This document shows positions 12,201-21,715 of a stretch of DNA of 64,000 nucleotides, one piece after another (the first letter of the stretch is position 1; the number at the start of each line of letters is the position of its first letter). Origin of the DNA: Cyclina sinensis (lineage: Eukaryota; Mollusca; Bivalvia; Venerida; Veneridae); contig JAAONU010000014.1 in the NCBI GenBank assembly GCA_012932295.1, positions 1-64,000 on the forward strand, read 5' to 3'. Made by a program: the position numbers and the translations under genes. Below the pieces are notes generated by a model. The model saw only the letters and a program-made list of their open reading frames with translations, did no database searches and was not told the origin of the DNA.

Positions 12201-15200
12201 TCCACTGTGCATGGTAATAAAAAAATGATGTGGTTTATTCACTGTGCCAAGTAATACATGGGACTGTATGCACTGTGCAAGGTAATATATGGAGCTGTAT
12301 TCACTTTGCCAGGTAATATATGAGCTATATTCACTTTGCCTGGTATTACATGGGGCTTTATTAACAGCATTAAGTAAAACATAGCTTATATTGCTGGAAT
12401 AAAGAGCACATTGTAATATGAAAATGATGAAATAAATGCAGAATATAGGGATGATAACTTGATAATGAAACATAAGTACAATGTACTTACATAACCAATG
12501 AGAGGCAATTTTTTGACATTATGACAAAAGTGTCTTTCTGATTTTTATAGAAAACATCAAAGCGTTCAATTGCTTATCCAAGAAAATAAAAATGCTTTTA
12601 AAAGGAGCTATAGATTGCTGAACTGAGATAACTGCATGTCTTTCTCTTACTATCAGCTCTGTCACTAAAAAGTCTGTTGATTACATGTAAAATCATATAT
12701 ATGAACAACTAGTTCCTCTAATATTTATGTAAGTCAGCACATTAAAGGCCTTTCAGAATGCTGTTTTGTGATTGAAATGTTTTGTTTTTGTTAGTAATCA
12801 TTCTGACTTAATACTTCTACAGCTTGGAAAATTAGCAACTGTAAACCAGTTGAGATCTTACAATTACTATAATAAAACTTTTTTTGTGGTGTATATTCAT
12901 GTTTTAATAACCATTTAAATTTTACAGATTTAAATGTTGTAACAGTGGTAGAAATGGACCCACCCACTATGTTTGGTGCCTGGCTTAATGAAAGAGTGTT
13001 CCTTGGAGGATGGCCTGGTTCCAGGCACAACACAGTGGATATACAAGCTTACATGGTATTTACCATTTTTCTTTGTGTAACAGGCTGCTGGGAACATACA
13101 CAGCTATAGTACAAGTATAAGCTAATTGTTTTATTACAGCGTCAAGCTCAGGGGTTAAGATTGTTGATAAACTGTAACTTTTCTCTGCTAAATGAGATGG
13201 TTTTAGGCACTTACTGTAAAAAAGTAGGCAGTTTCTCTGAGAAAATAATGATCTGGTCTTGGTACATCTATAGAATGTAAAGTTGAAGTAAACTTTGAAG
13301 ATGTGGGGCAAAGGAGCAAATTAAAGACAGTCATACAGAATTTCTGTGGCGAGAAAATGTAAATACTTTGGTCATAAAATGCTATGGTCTAATAAAATGC
13401 TAACCAAGTAATTTTGTAGAAAGTTTCTTCTTTTATTGAATCAGAATGAAATTTGGTATAATCATTGTAATATGTTAGAAAAGAAAACATTGCAGCTTAT
13501 ATGCAAACCATGAACTCAGATTTTTGAGGAGTGTTTATGTTATAATTAGTCATAGGTGTATTGCATTAACTGCTGTATTTTGAAGCCTATTTGATCATGT
13601 AAAGAAAAGAATTGAAAATGTTCTATTTTGTAGGTTTCTGATGCTCAGATTTCCAATCCAGTCGTAGACCCAAAGAGGATTGATTTTATTTTGCCAAAGG
13701 ATTATAGAAATTCACAAGTCTTTACCTATGACAGAAGTGGCCAAAGGTTATTCACTTTCCAAGGAAACAGGTACCATCTCATGAATTTGCTGACTGCAAC
13801 TGTTCAAGAATGTCATGATTGTTTACCTGGTTCCTGTGACATTTCAAGGTCACATGGCATTTCAGAGGCATGTGATGGTGGCTCAGGAAAGTATAGAAGA
13901 AAAAGAACTCCACAGTTTGATAAAAAGTTTGAACCACCAGAGGCAAGAAAAGCCATGGTCAGAGATTCTAAAAATAGAACAGATTTTTCAGAGATTTGCC
14001 TTGAAATGAAGAGTGATAATTCTGATATTACAGGTTGTGTTAAAAGATCTTGTCATACTTGTGCTGCTGAAAGCAGTTCTTGTTGTGGTGTCAGACAGTC
14101 AGAGATGCAGACTTCAGATATTAGTACCAACACATTGCCAGTATGTAAAATGTGTGGCACTTCCATTTTTGAAGGTAACTATTGCAAATCTTGCTCATCT
14201 TGTGTAAATGTAGATGTGGAAAATGGAAAGAGGGGCACTAAAGGTATAAATAACTCTCATGGACATACACATTGCAGTAGTGTTGGGAAATTGAAGACTA
14301 CTTGTACGAGATGTAGATATAGACAATATGTGGCATTTGTAACAGGAAACCATGATCTCATTGCCATTCATGAGGTAAAATTAGAGCATTTAAAAAGTGT
14401 TTTAGGAGATGAGGAAGTTCTAGAAATTGGGAATGAGAGCATGGATGTCTTGGATCCTGAGGTTGACAAAATTGATTACACGTTCCATCTGAAGGATTGT
14501 TACATTACAGGATTATGCTTGTCACATGACCAAAGGTAACATTTTATCAATTCTTTCATTAATATGGCTTAAAATGATATAGAAGAATCAGCATTGTGGG
14601 ATGGACTGTCAGAACTGGGAAAAGTTCTTAAAAACTTGTTGATTTGATATTAAGGTTAAACATCAGAAATAAAATTAATGTTTAAGTAAGGTGTTAATTT
14701 TTCACTAAAATAGTCCTGTTGTCATGAAACTGTCACAGTATTTAATGGGATAGAAATTGATAAACACTGTCATTGTAGTTACAGAGTAGCTTTAAAGCAG
14801 CTCATTCACACTTAGATGAAAAAAAAAATGAATTCCTTTTCAACAACATTTTTCAATAACTTATGTATAGTCAAAATAACTGAAAATCTGACCAAAATAT
14901 ATTTATATTTTTGGTATAGTACCACAGCAATTTTTCAAAGCCTGTATTGTCAACTTCTGTGCCATTCATCAGGCTATAGATTAATTAGACTTTGTAGAGT
15001 ATTATTAAAAAATTCTATGACACATTATAAGAATTTATACTGGAAACAGTTTTTACTGATCATTTGTTCATGACTGTAAATATTTTTAACATTTTAAAGG
15101 GATTGATTTTTCTGTGAATGAGCTGCTTTAACATCCTTTTATGTTGTATGGTATATAATAACAATACAGACAAACCGCTGGAATATAAGTATTGGGGTAT

Positions 15201-16152
15201 GTAATAATTTCTTCAGAAATCAGAATGAGTGAAGTCCATATTTTTCTGTATAGAGAGAAACTTTAATTTTTCTGTTTTCAGGTTTTTGTATTTCAATTTC
15301 CGAGAGATGGACAAATCTGCCCCAGAAAATAAAGTTGACATCTCTGATGATGAGTTACCTGTAGCGGAAAAAGTTTTCTGCAAGGATCTAAAAATAGGCA
15401 GCATTGACCTTGTTGCCATGGAAATAGTGAAGAACAAAGAGTTTTCAGGTCATGTGGGGTATTCATCATTCCCAGCTTGGTATATTTGCCTTGATGCTTG
15501 CGAAGACTACATTGGCAGGTACGATGGTGTTTCATTGTTTGTCTTTGCTTGCCTTTTTAACATGTATTATATTTTTTGTAATACCATAGCTACATGTATT
15601 TCAAATCCATAATTTTTCTGGTCTTATTTTTTGGGCAAGTTATTTTATAACTAGAAGTAAGCATATACAAAATGTACACATGCTTTAAGAGATATGAAAT
15701 CATATTGGATGTAAATAATAAAGTGATGCAATGTGGTACCATTACTTTTCAGTAGTATTTTGACAAAAAGTTTTTATACTTGAATACAGATATGTTTGTA
15801 TATAACATGTGCATTTTGTTACAGTGGCAGTGAGGACATGCGAGGTTATATTTGGGATAGACATTACGGTGTTAGTATCGGCAGACTGTTCCATTCCTCC
15901 GTAGATACTGGCAAGAACACTTTGTATGTGATGTCCATGCATGAGAATAGTGTGGTGAATGGTCTTGCGTTTTCACCAGTAGACCAAGAGACTTGCATCA
16001 CTGTTTGTGACGACTGGCTGATTAAAGTGTGGAGGTCAAAACATAGAATGAAATCACTGCTAGAAGAGAATAAATCTAGTGCATACCAAGAGAAAAAGAA
16101 TAAAATTCAGACAAAATTACTGAAGTTAAAGTCTGCTTTTGAAACTTCATAG
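9266..16152 (+). CDS. FBXW5: F-box/WD repeat-containing protein 5 (FBXW5), 7 exons
   Basis: Exons are 9266-9437, 9886-10058, 10956-11163, 12928-13055, 13634-14535, 15282-15518 and 15825-16152. Phases agree at every GT-AG junction and give 715 aa (human protein 566). MESAWQNLIPDSLLFDIF starts the F-box (about residues 5-50), which binds SKP1 in SCF ubiquitin ligases. WD40 material follows: HTDEVLDVSISHSGRYF with CSKDA in exon 2, and YIWDRHYG with IKVWRS in exon 7, the latter nearly the human FBXW5 C-terminus. FBXW5 is the substrate receptor of SCF and CUL4-DDB1 ligases in centriole-duplication and actin control. The extra length lies in exon 5, where residues 287-454 form a Cys-rich insert. 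An in-frame ATG at 9140 exists, but the 9266 start gives the conserved F-box N-terminus. Intron 3 carries a large minisatellite continuous with the exon 3 end. Confidence 0.93.
10147..10336 (-). mobile_element. tRNA-derived SINE, copy 2 (in FBXW5 intron 2)
   Basis: This copy shares with 6667-6892 the blocks GAGGATAGT, AGAGACTCCCCTGGTTC, TTGTATAGCACC and a right end that reads as a degenerate tRNA on the minus strand (TGGTCCAGTGGTATTATGC, then a B-box-like AAGTTCAATCC). The two are diverged at many positions, so the family is not very young. Confidence 0.6.
10531..10610 (+). mobile_element. Possible tRNA-derived SINE head, second family
   Basis: GTGACTCAGTGGTCTAGG resembles an A box and GGGTTCCAATTC, about 40 nt later, a B box. 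The surroundings do not match the SINE copies at 6667 and 10147, so this may be a different tRNA-derived family. No end or target duplication was identified. Confidence 0.35.
11142..12350 (+). repeat. 31-bp minisatellite that begins inside FBXW5 exon 3
   Basis: The unit joins CTGTATTTACTGTGCCAG to GTAATGCATTGGG (31 bp) and recurs roughly 35 times with substitutions and small gaps. The first unit is the real end of FBXW5 exon 3 (to 11163) and its 5' splice site. Units from about 11400 to 12210 are most regular; the edges are degenerate. Short open frames across the array are by-products of the unit having few stops. Confidence 0.9.
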
Positions 16153-16198
16153 TGGGTTTTAAGATAAAAGTTAGTTGGCTGTTTTTTATTACTCTGTG

Positions 16199-16204
16199 AT
16201 TAAA
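16199..16204 (+). promoter_or_regulatory. Candidate poly(A) signal of FBXW5
   Basis: ATTAAA lies 47 nt after the FBXW5 stop codon. It is the common variant of AATAAA; no better signal is seen in the next 300 nt. Confidence 0.35.
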
Positions 16205-16235
16205 CATGATTTTTTTAAACAAATCAAACTGTGAT

Positions 16236-16340
16236 ACAAAGAGCATAGTTTAGAAACAGAGCATTGGACTTGTAATCTGGACTCTGCTGGTTCAGATCCT
16301 GTCGGTGGAATTTGACTCTTACTGATAGACAAAAAAATCC
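16236..16340 (+). mobile_element. Degenerate tRNA-derived SINE head
   Basis: AGCATTGGACTTGTAATCTG followed by GGTTCAGATCC resembles the anticodon arm and B box of a tRNA; the A box (CATAGTTTAGA) is eroded. No acceptor-stem pairing exists, so it is not a functional tRNA gene. Confidence 0.4.
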
Positions 16341-16613
16341 CATGTACAGTAGCATCCCTCTTCATACAGCATTCTTAATACTTTCCAAGATCAAGAAGAG
16401 TATCTACATGTACTGGCATCATATCAGTTAACCGGACAATCAGTTATCATTAAGAAATGAAATGTTTGCAGCTGTAGTAGGAAGCTTTTCTCCATTTCTG
16501 TGACTGTTCTGAAATAATGGTTTCAAAGTAAACAACATTTTTGATAATGCTTTTAATGTTTCATCATGTCTGTTGTTTATAAGTGTTCAACAGTTTTTTA
16601 TTTCACAGGACAG

Positions 16614-17410
16614 GTCTCTGTTATTACTCATGTCTCTGTCACTACTCCTATGTCTGTTACTACTCATGTCTCTGTTACTACACCTATCTCTGTTACTACT
16701 CATGTCTCTGTTACTGCTCCTATCTCTGTTACTACTCATGTCTCTGTTACTACTCCTATCTCTGTTACTACTCCTATCTCTGTTACTACTCCTATCTCTG
16801 TTACTACTCATGTCTCTGTTACTACTCCTATCTCTGTTATTACTCATGTCTCTGTTACTACTCCTGTCTCTGTTACTACTCCTATCTCTGTTACTACTCC
16901 TGTCTCTGTTACTACTCCTATCTCTGTTACTACTCATGTCTCTGTTACTACTCCTATCTCTGTTACTACTCATGTCTCTGTTACTACTCCCATCTCTGTT
17001 ACTACTCATGTCTCTGTTACTACTCCTATCTCTGTTACTACTCATGTCTCTGTTACTACTCCTATCTCTGTTACTACTCATGTCTCTGTTACTACTCCTA
17101 TCTCTGTTATTACTCATGTCTCTGTTACTACTCCTATCTCTGTTATTACTCATGTCTCTGTTACTACTCCTATCTCTGTTATTACTCATGTCTCTGTTAC
17201 TACTCCTATCTCTGTTATTACTCATGTCTCTGTTACTACTCCTATCTCTGTTATTACTCATGTCTCTGTTATTACTCATGTCTCTGTTACTACTCCTATC
17301 TCTGTTACTACTAATGTCTCTGTTACTACTCATGTCCCTGTTACTACTCATGTCTCTGTTACTACTCCTATCTCTGTTATTACTCATGTCTCTGTTACTA
17401 CTCATGTCAG
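16614..17410. repeat. 18-bp minisatellite downstream of FBXW5
   Basis: About 44 units of an 18-mer (TCTCTGTTACTACTCATG and its TCTCTGTTACTACTCCTA variant) run without interruption. The two variants mostly alternate, giving a 36-bp higher-order period. The unit length is a multiple of three and has no stop in several frames, so long open frames of 240-320 codons appear on both strands. These translate only as simple repeats such as SVTTPI/SVTTHV and are not supported as genes. Confidence 0.95.
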
Positions 17411-18396
17411 TTTTTTAGCTTTATATAGAACACTAGGGGACTTCCAGGAAAACAAAAAAACCATTTTTCATCTTAAGGAAAGGTTTGTTGTTAGTTTGTA
17501 TGACCTAAATGAAAATAGAAGTAAAAATTCCAAGTGGTAAAATTTTGAACACAAACAAACAAACGTCCAGCTAATATATTGAAAGGCATTTATTATGGGA
17601 GTTTTATAAGAAATGTTTAGAGCCTATTTTCATTGACAATTGTTTAAGTTTAGTATGTAGTTTGGACATAATCTTAGAGGGAATAAACATGAATAATGCA
17701 TTTGCATACCTGTTAAAACAACATTATTATCTTGAAAAGATACCATTTTTCTGTTCGGTTATATGAAGGAAGCCAGTAGGTTCTGATTAGATGTAATGAT
17801 TGCTATTTTGCAATATTTAAGCAGTGACAAGTTTGTTAATTGTTCAAGGATTGTTGCTTGGATTTCTTTATCACTAATTTTTTGTATTAGCAGTTTTTTG
17901 GTTAGTTTTGTTTGTTACTTTTTATTCTGACAAAATTTGAAATTGTAAGATGATAAAATATTTTTGTTTTAGATATAAAAGATATCCAAGATATACATGT
18001 TAACAAATCAAGATAAAATATACTAATGAAGATATTACACTAAATTAGATATTGAACTCTTATTTTAGGAATCATGTTTTCTGAGGACTTAGATTTCATA
18101 TTTTAGTTGACCTAATTTTTACATAACACCAAGTGGTCATAATATACATATTATGTATTTTATATTTCTTATTTGATATTGTTGATATTATTGCCAGAAT
18201 GTTTTACCCGCTAACCAAGATGGATGAAAAAGTAGAACTTCATAGCAATAAAATATAGTAGATTTTAAATAAACTATACCACTCAGGTCATGTCAGTGTT
18301 AGATTCTTTCAGATATGTTTTGTAGCGGATGAAATATATTATTTATGTCCCCTGTGTCTAATTACTGAGCCATACCTCTGAACCCTTTATATTTTA
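17411..18396. other. Intergenic DNA, no gene seen
   Basis: AT-rich spacer after the 18-bp minisatellite. No conserved frame, repeat or RNA gene could be supported. Confidence 0.4.
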
Positions 18397-18835
18397 ATCT
18401 ATTTTGGTAAGTTGGATAATTCCCTATGTCTACCTGTGGGAGTGACATGACAGTTTACATGCTTACTTAGCAATGCACGTGCCATATACCTACATTGCCA
18501 TATACCTGAAAAGGTATGTATCTTTGCCACCTTTTTTGTAGGTAATCTCCCCTTTTTATATGCAGAGACATGCTAATCTTTTTTTTGGAAGTTGGATATT
18601 TGTCAATGTCTGCCTTTAGTGGCTTGACAAGTTACATAGGCCATGACACAGGGAAGGGAGATAACTGTGCTAAGCTACCTTTATTGGGTAATCTCCCCTT
18701 TATGTGTAAGTTCAATATTTTTTGATTTCTACCTATAGCAGTGGCTTGACAAATTACAGGCTTACTAATGCACAGGCCTTGATTCTGAAAAGCTACAAAG
18801 TGTAGCCACCTTTTGGGCAGTCACTCTTATTAGTC
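18397..18835. repeat. Degenerate tandem repeat, about three units of 130-180 bp
   Basis: Three successive blocks share AAGTTGGATA or AAGTTCAATA, TCTACCTGT/TCTGCCTTT/TCTACCTAT, a GACA run, TTACA, and a GGTAATCTCCCC or similar ending. They are diverged, and unit edges are approximate. Confidence 0.5.
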
Positions 18836-19299
18836 TTTTTACACACTTTCCAACTCAAGAAGTTTTAAGTATAAGCATTTTTTTTCAATAGAATTCCGAT
18901 ATACAGAATAAAACAGCTTCCATGTACAACACTAAAACAGTCTTTATCAGAAATGGAAAACAACTATTTCTTGTAGAACATGTATGAAGTTATAGATTTT
19001 TTTATGATCTTTTCCTTTTTTCTGCCTATGAAACAAAAAGCTAAAACACTGAAACTTGGAAAAGTTTTTTTTTTCTCGTTAAGTGACATACACGTGGCTT
19101 GAAGGCCGGCACTAAAGAGAAATTTTGAAATAAAGGACAGGTTATTTAATACAAATTGCCAAAGGATCCTTCACTATATATGTCTGGATAAAACAAGACG
19201 GAATTGAAGCCAGCTTCTGACACCAACACTTCACTTGATTCGATAAATGTTTGAATAAACTAGAATGATGTGTTTTAAAACTGAAAACGCATACCTCCA

Positions 19300-20200
19300 A
19301 ATACAAAATCAGTAACTCCCGTAACTCCTGCAAAAAAGAAAATCTCGACAATATGCACAACCTGTTTGTTTTGGGGTTTAACGCCGATTTCAACATTTGT
19401 TATATATATCTCGGCGGTCACTCCACCTACCCGGTTTTCCTGGATAACTAACCAGTAATTGCCAATTTCTCCGCAAGTGACTGACTACTGTTCCCACATG
19501 AGAGACAAATGAACATAAGACACTATGTCTGAGAACAATTGTCACGGAGAAATTTTGCCCTGCCCAGGGGTCGAACCAACGACCGATGTATTACTAATCC
19601 AGTGCTCAACCTATTGAGCTAAGCGGACGAGCGCACAACCCGGACATTCCTGTAAGGTTTTATAAAAAAAATCAGTCAAATATGTAGAACCGGAGTTGGA
19701 CTGACAAAATACACACACATTTATGTATGAAAGTTATAACAATAACTCCAGCTAAAAACAGTCAAGTGAAAAAACCTAAAATAGGCACAATTACAATTGG
19801 TACTGAACATTTTTTATAAGGTTTCATTAAAATCCGATGATAAATGCAGGTGTTGCACTGACAAAAGATAAAAATCAAAATCTATAAAGTAAAATAATTG
19901 CTGCAAAAATCAGTCAAAAAGAATGTCGTGAAACACAACTACACTAGGCATTGAATATTTCTGTAACGTTACATTAAATCTGATAACGAATGTAGGAGAG
20001 TTGCGCTGGCAAATGATAAAATCTAAAAAGTCCGATAACTCCTGCCAAAATTATTCAAGCAGAAAATCCCGAAAATATGCACAACTACACAAGGAACTGA
20101 ACATTTCTGTAACGTTTCATCAAAATCCAATCATGCGTGAAGGAAGAATTGCGTTGACAATTTTTTGACAGACACACGGACAGACAGAGATGGACAAAAT
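19300..20200. repeat. Tandem-core element with about 150-bp units, interrupted by a SINE
   Basis: Units recur around ATAACTCCTGCCAAAATTA, AATATGCACAACTACAC, GAACATTTCTGTAACGTT and CATCAAAATCC. One unit is split by the SINE at 19363-19632. The element ends in a GGAC-rich stretch (ACACGGACAGACAGAGATGG, from 20172), like the other tandem-core elements in this window. Confidence 0.6.
19363..19632 (-). mobile_element. Complete tRNA-derived SINE with 8-bp target-site duplication
   Basis: On the minus strand it starts with a tRNA-like head: TAGCTCAATAGG (A box), GAGCACTGG, then GGTTCGACCCC (B box). It ends with GGCGTTAAACCCC and a CAAAACAAACAG tail. GCACAACC occurs directly on both sides (19355-19362 and 19633-19640), a target-site duplication that fixes the ends. 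The host sequence is the tandem-core repeat around it. The head lacks acceptor-stem pairing, so it is not a tRNA gene. Confidence 0.8.
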
Positions 20201-20267
20201 CCACTTCGTTGTGGTAGAATTGAGTAACTGATTGATTTAAGGGTAAAACTGTAGCAGAATAAAAGTA

Positions 20268-20289
20268 AAAGAAAGAAAGAAAGAAAGAA
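20268..20289 (+). repeat. GAAA microsatellite
   Basis: A short run of AAAG/GAAA tetranucleotides. Confidence 0.7.
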
Positions 20290-20329
20290 CTGTCACTGTA
20301 AGATGACAATGCCCCCGAAGTTGATCTTT

Positions 20330-20695
20330 GAGGTGAGGACCAGTCATTCAGGGGTGAAGGTCAAATAAATATAGGTCAGTGGAAGGTCTTGTCCAAAGGG
20401 GTTCTGTGACCAAGTATGAAGTATATCCACTTACTAATAAGGAAGTTTTGGCCATGTTAAAGTTTTTGGACAATTGGAAATTCTTGGTGAAGGTCATTCT
20501 GGGGTCAAGGTCAAATAAATATAAGTCATTGGGAAGATCTTGTCCAAAGGGGTGTTGTATCCAAGTATGAAGTAAATCCACTAACTAATAAGGAAGTTAT
20601 AGCCAATGTTAAAGTTTTCGGACAGAATAACGGACGGACGGATTGAAAGTTCAAAAACTATATGCCTCCCTTCGGGTGCATAAAAAGAATAAAAG
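20330..20695. repeat. Tandem-core element, two units of about 155 bp
   Basis: The blocks GGTCAAATAAATATA, TCTTGTCCAAAGGGGT, CCAAGTATGAAGT and ACTAATAAGGAAGTT occur twice, about 160 nt apart. The right end holds ACGGACGGACGGATTGAAA and TGCCTCCCTTCGGGTGCATA. The open frames on both strands are repeat translations. Confidence 0.7.
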
Positions 20696-21290
20696 AAAGA
20701 AAAAGAAGACAGAAGAAAGTGGAAATGAAAAAAAAAGCAAAAATATAGATTTTGAGAACAAAACTTTGATGAGTCAGATTATCATGACCCTGCTTTATCT
20801 CTGAATTAAGTTTTCTAGATCCACACGCACGCGCAGCACAATAATTTAGTATTTTACTATGACATATCAGATCTGCATGTGCAACAAAAACACATTCTCT
20901 GAGTTCAAAAGAAAAAAAAAAGAAAGCGTAAAAGACAGAGTCGCCTGACATACGCCAGGAGCCGTGGTCGAGGTGTTGGGGTGCTGGAACACCGACCCTG
21001 AGGTCATCGAGAGGAATTTATCATGCAATAACTTGATTCCCGATCGATGTAAAGTAAATACACTATAGTTATTTTTTATCCGCTCCGAATTGACTGAACT
21101 GTTTCGAGCTCTTAACCCTTCATAAAAACCCCTTCCGATAGGCGGTCGGTACCGTCATAAATGACAATCATGATTCCAATGGTAGTTTTAAAAGACCATT
21201 GATCAGCAGAACGATTCAAGCACATTAGCAAACACTAAGCTTCCTTTGAACTCTGGATATCTTAGAATTGTTTACATGTTCTTAGCAGTC
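20696..21290. other. Intergenic DNA, no gene seen
   Basis: AT-rich spacer with purine-rich runs. No conserved open frame is visible. Confidence 0.35.
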
Positions 21291-21293
21291 TCT

Positions 21294-21715
21294 TTTTATA
21301 CGCCCCCACCACTTGGGGGAGGGGGGGGGGCGGCATATAGATATGCCCTTGTCCGTCCGTCCGGCTGTCACGGTGTCCGTTCGTAGACCGTTTTTTTGTC
21401 GCGTGTAACGTATAACTGCTTAGAGCCATGAAACTGTCTAAGAATAGTTGTCAGCATGTGAACTTACGCCCCTCGGTATTTGACGCAAATTTATTGGAGA
21501 TCGGCAGAGTTATGCCCCGCTGATTAAGCAAAAAATAGCATTTTAAGACTTGTGTCGCGTGTAACTCCAAACGTACAACTGCTAGAGCCATACAACTTTC
21601 CAAGAAAAGTTTTCAGCATATGAAGTTACGCACCTGGGTATTTTGACGCAAATTTATTGGTGATCGGCATAGTAATGCCCCCTGATAAAGCTAAAAAACA
21701 TTTTTAGTCATCAGA
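21294..21715. repeat. Tandem-core element, two units of about 165 bp, with CCGTCCGTCC head
   Basis: It begins TTTTTATACGCCCCCACCAC, then a G run, then TTGTCCGTCCGTCCGG. Two units follow, sharing GTCGCGTGTAAC, TAGAGCCAT, TATTTGACGCAAATTTATTGG or its variant, and GATCGGCA. Only the left edge is clear. Confidence 0.65.

Noticed and set aside
16566..17540. A 324-codon open frame and other long frames on both strands
   Set aside because: They translate an 18-bp repeat that lacks stops in several frames; no non-repeat domain is encoded.
19555..19632. A tRNA gene on the minus strand
   Set aside because: A and B boxes are good, but the acceptor stem does not pair and the sequence continues into a SINE body with target duplication.
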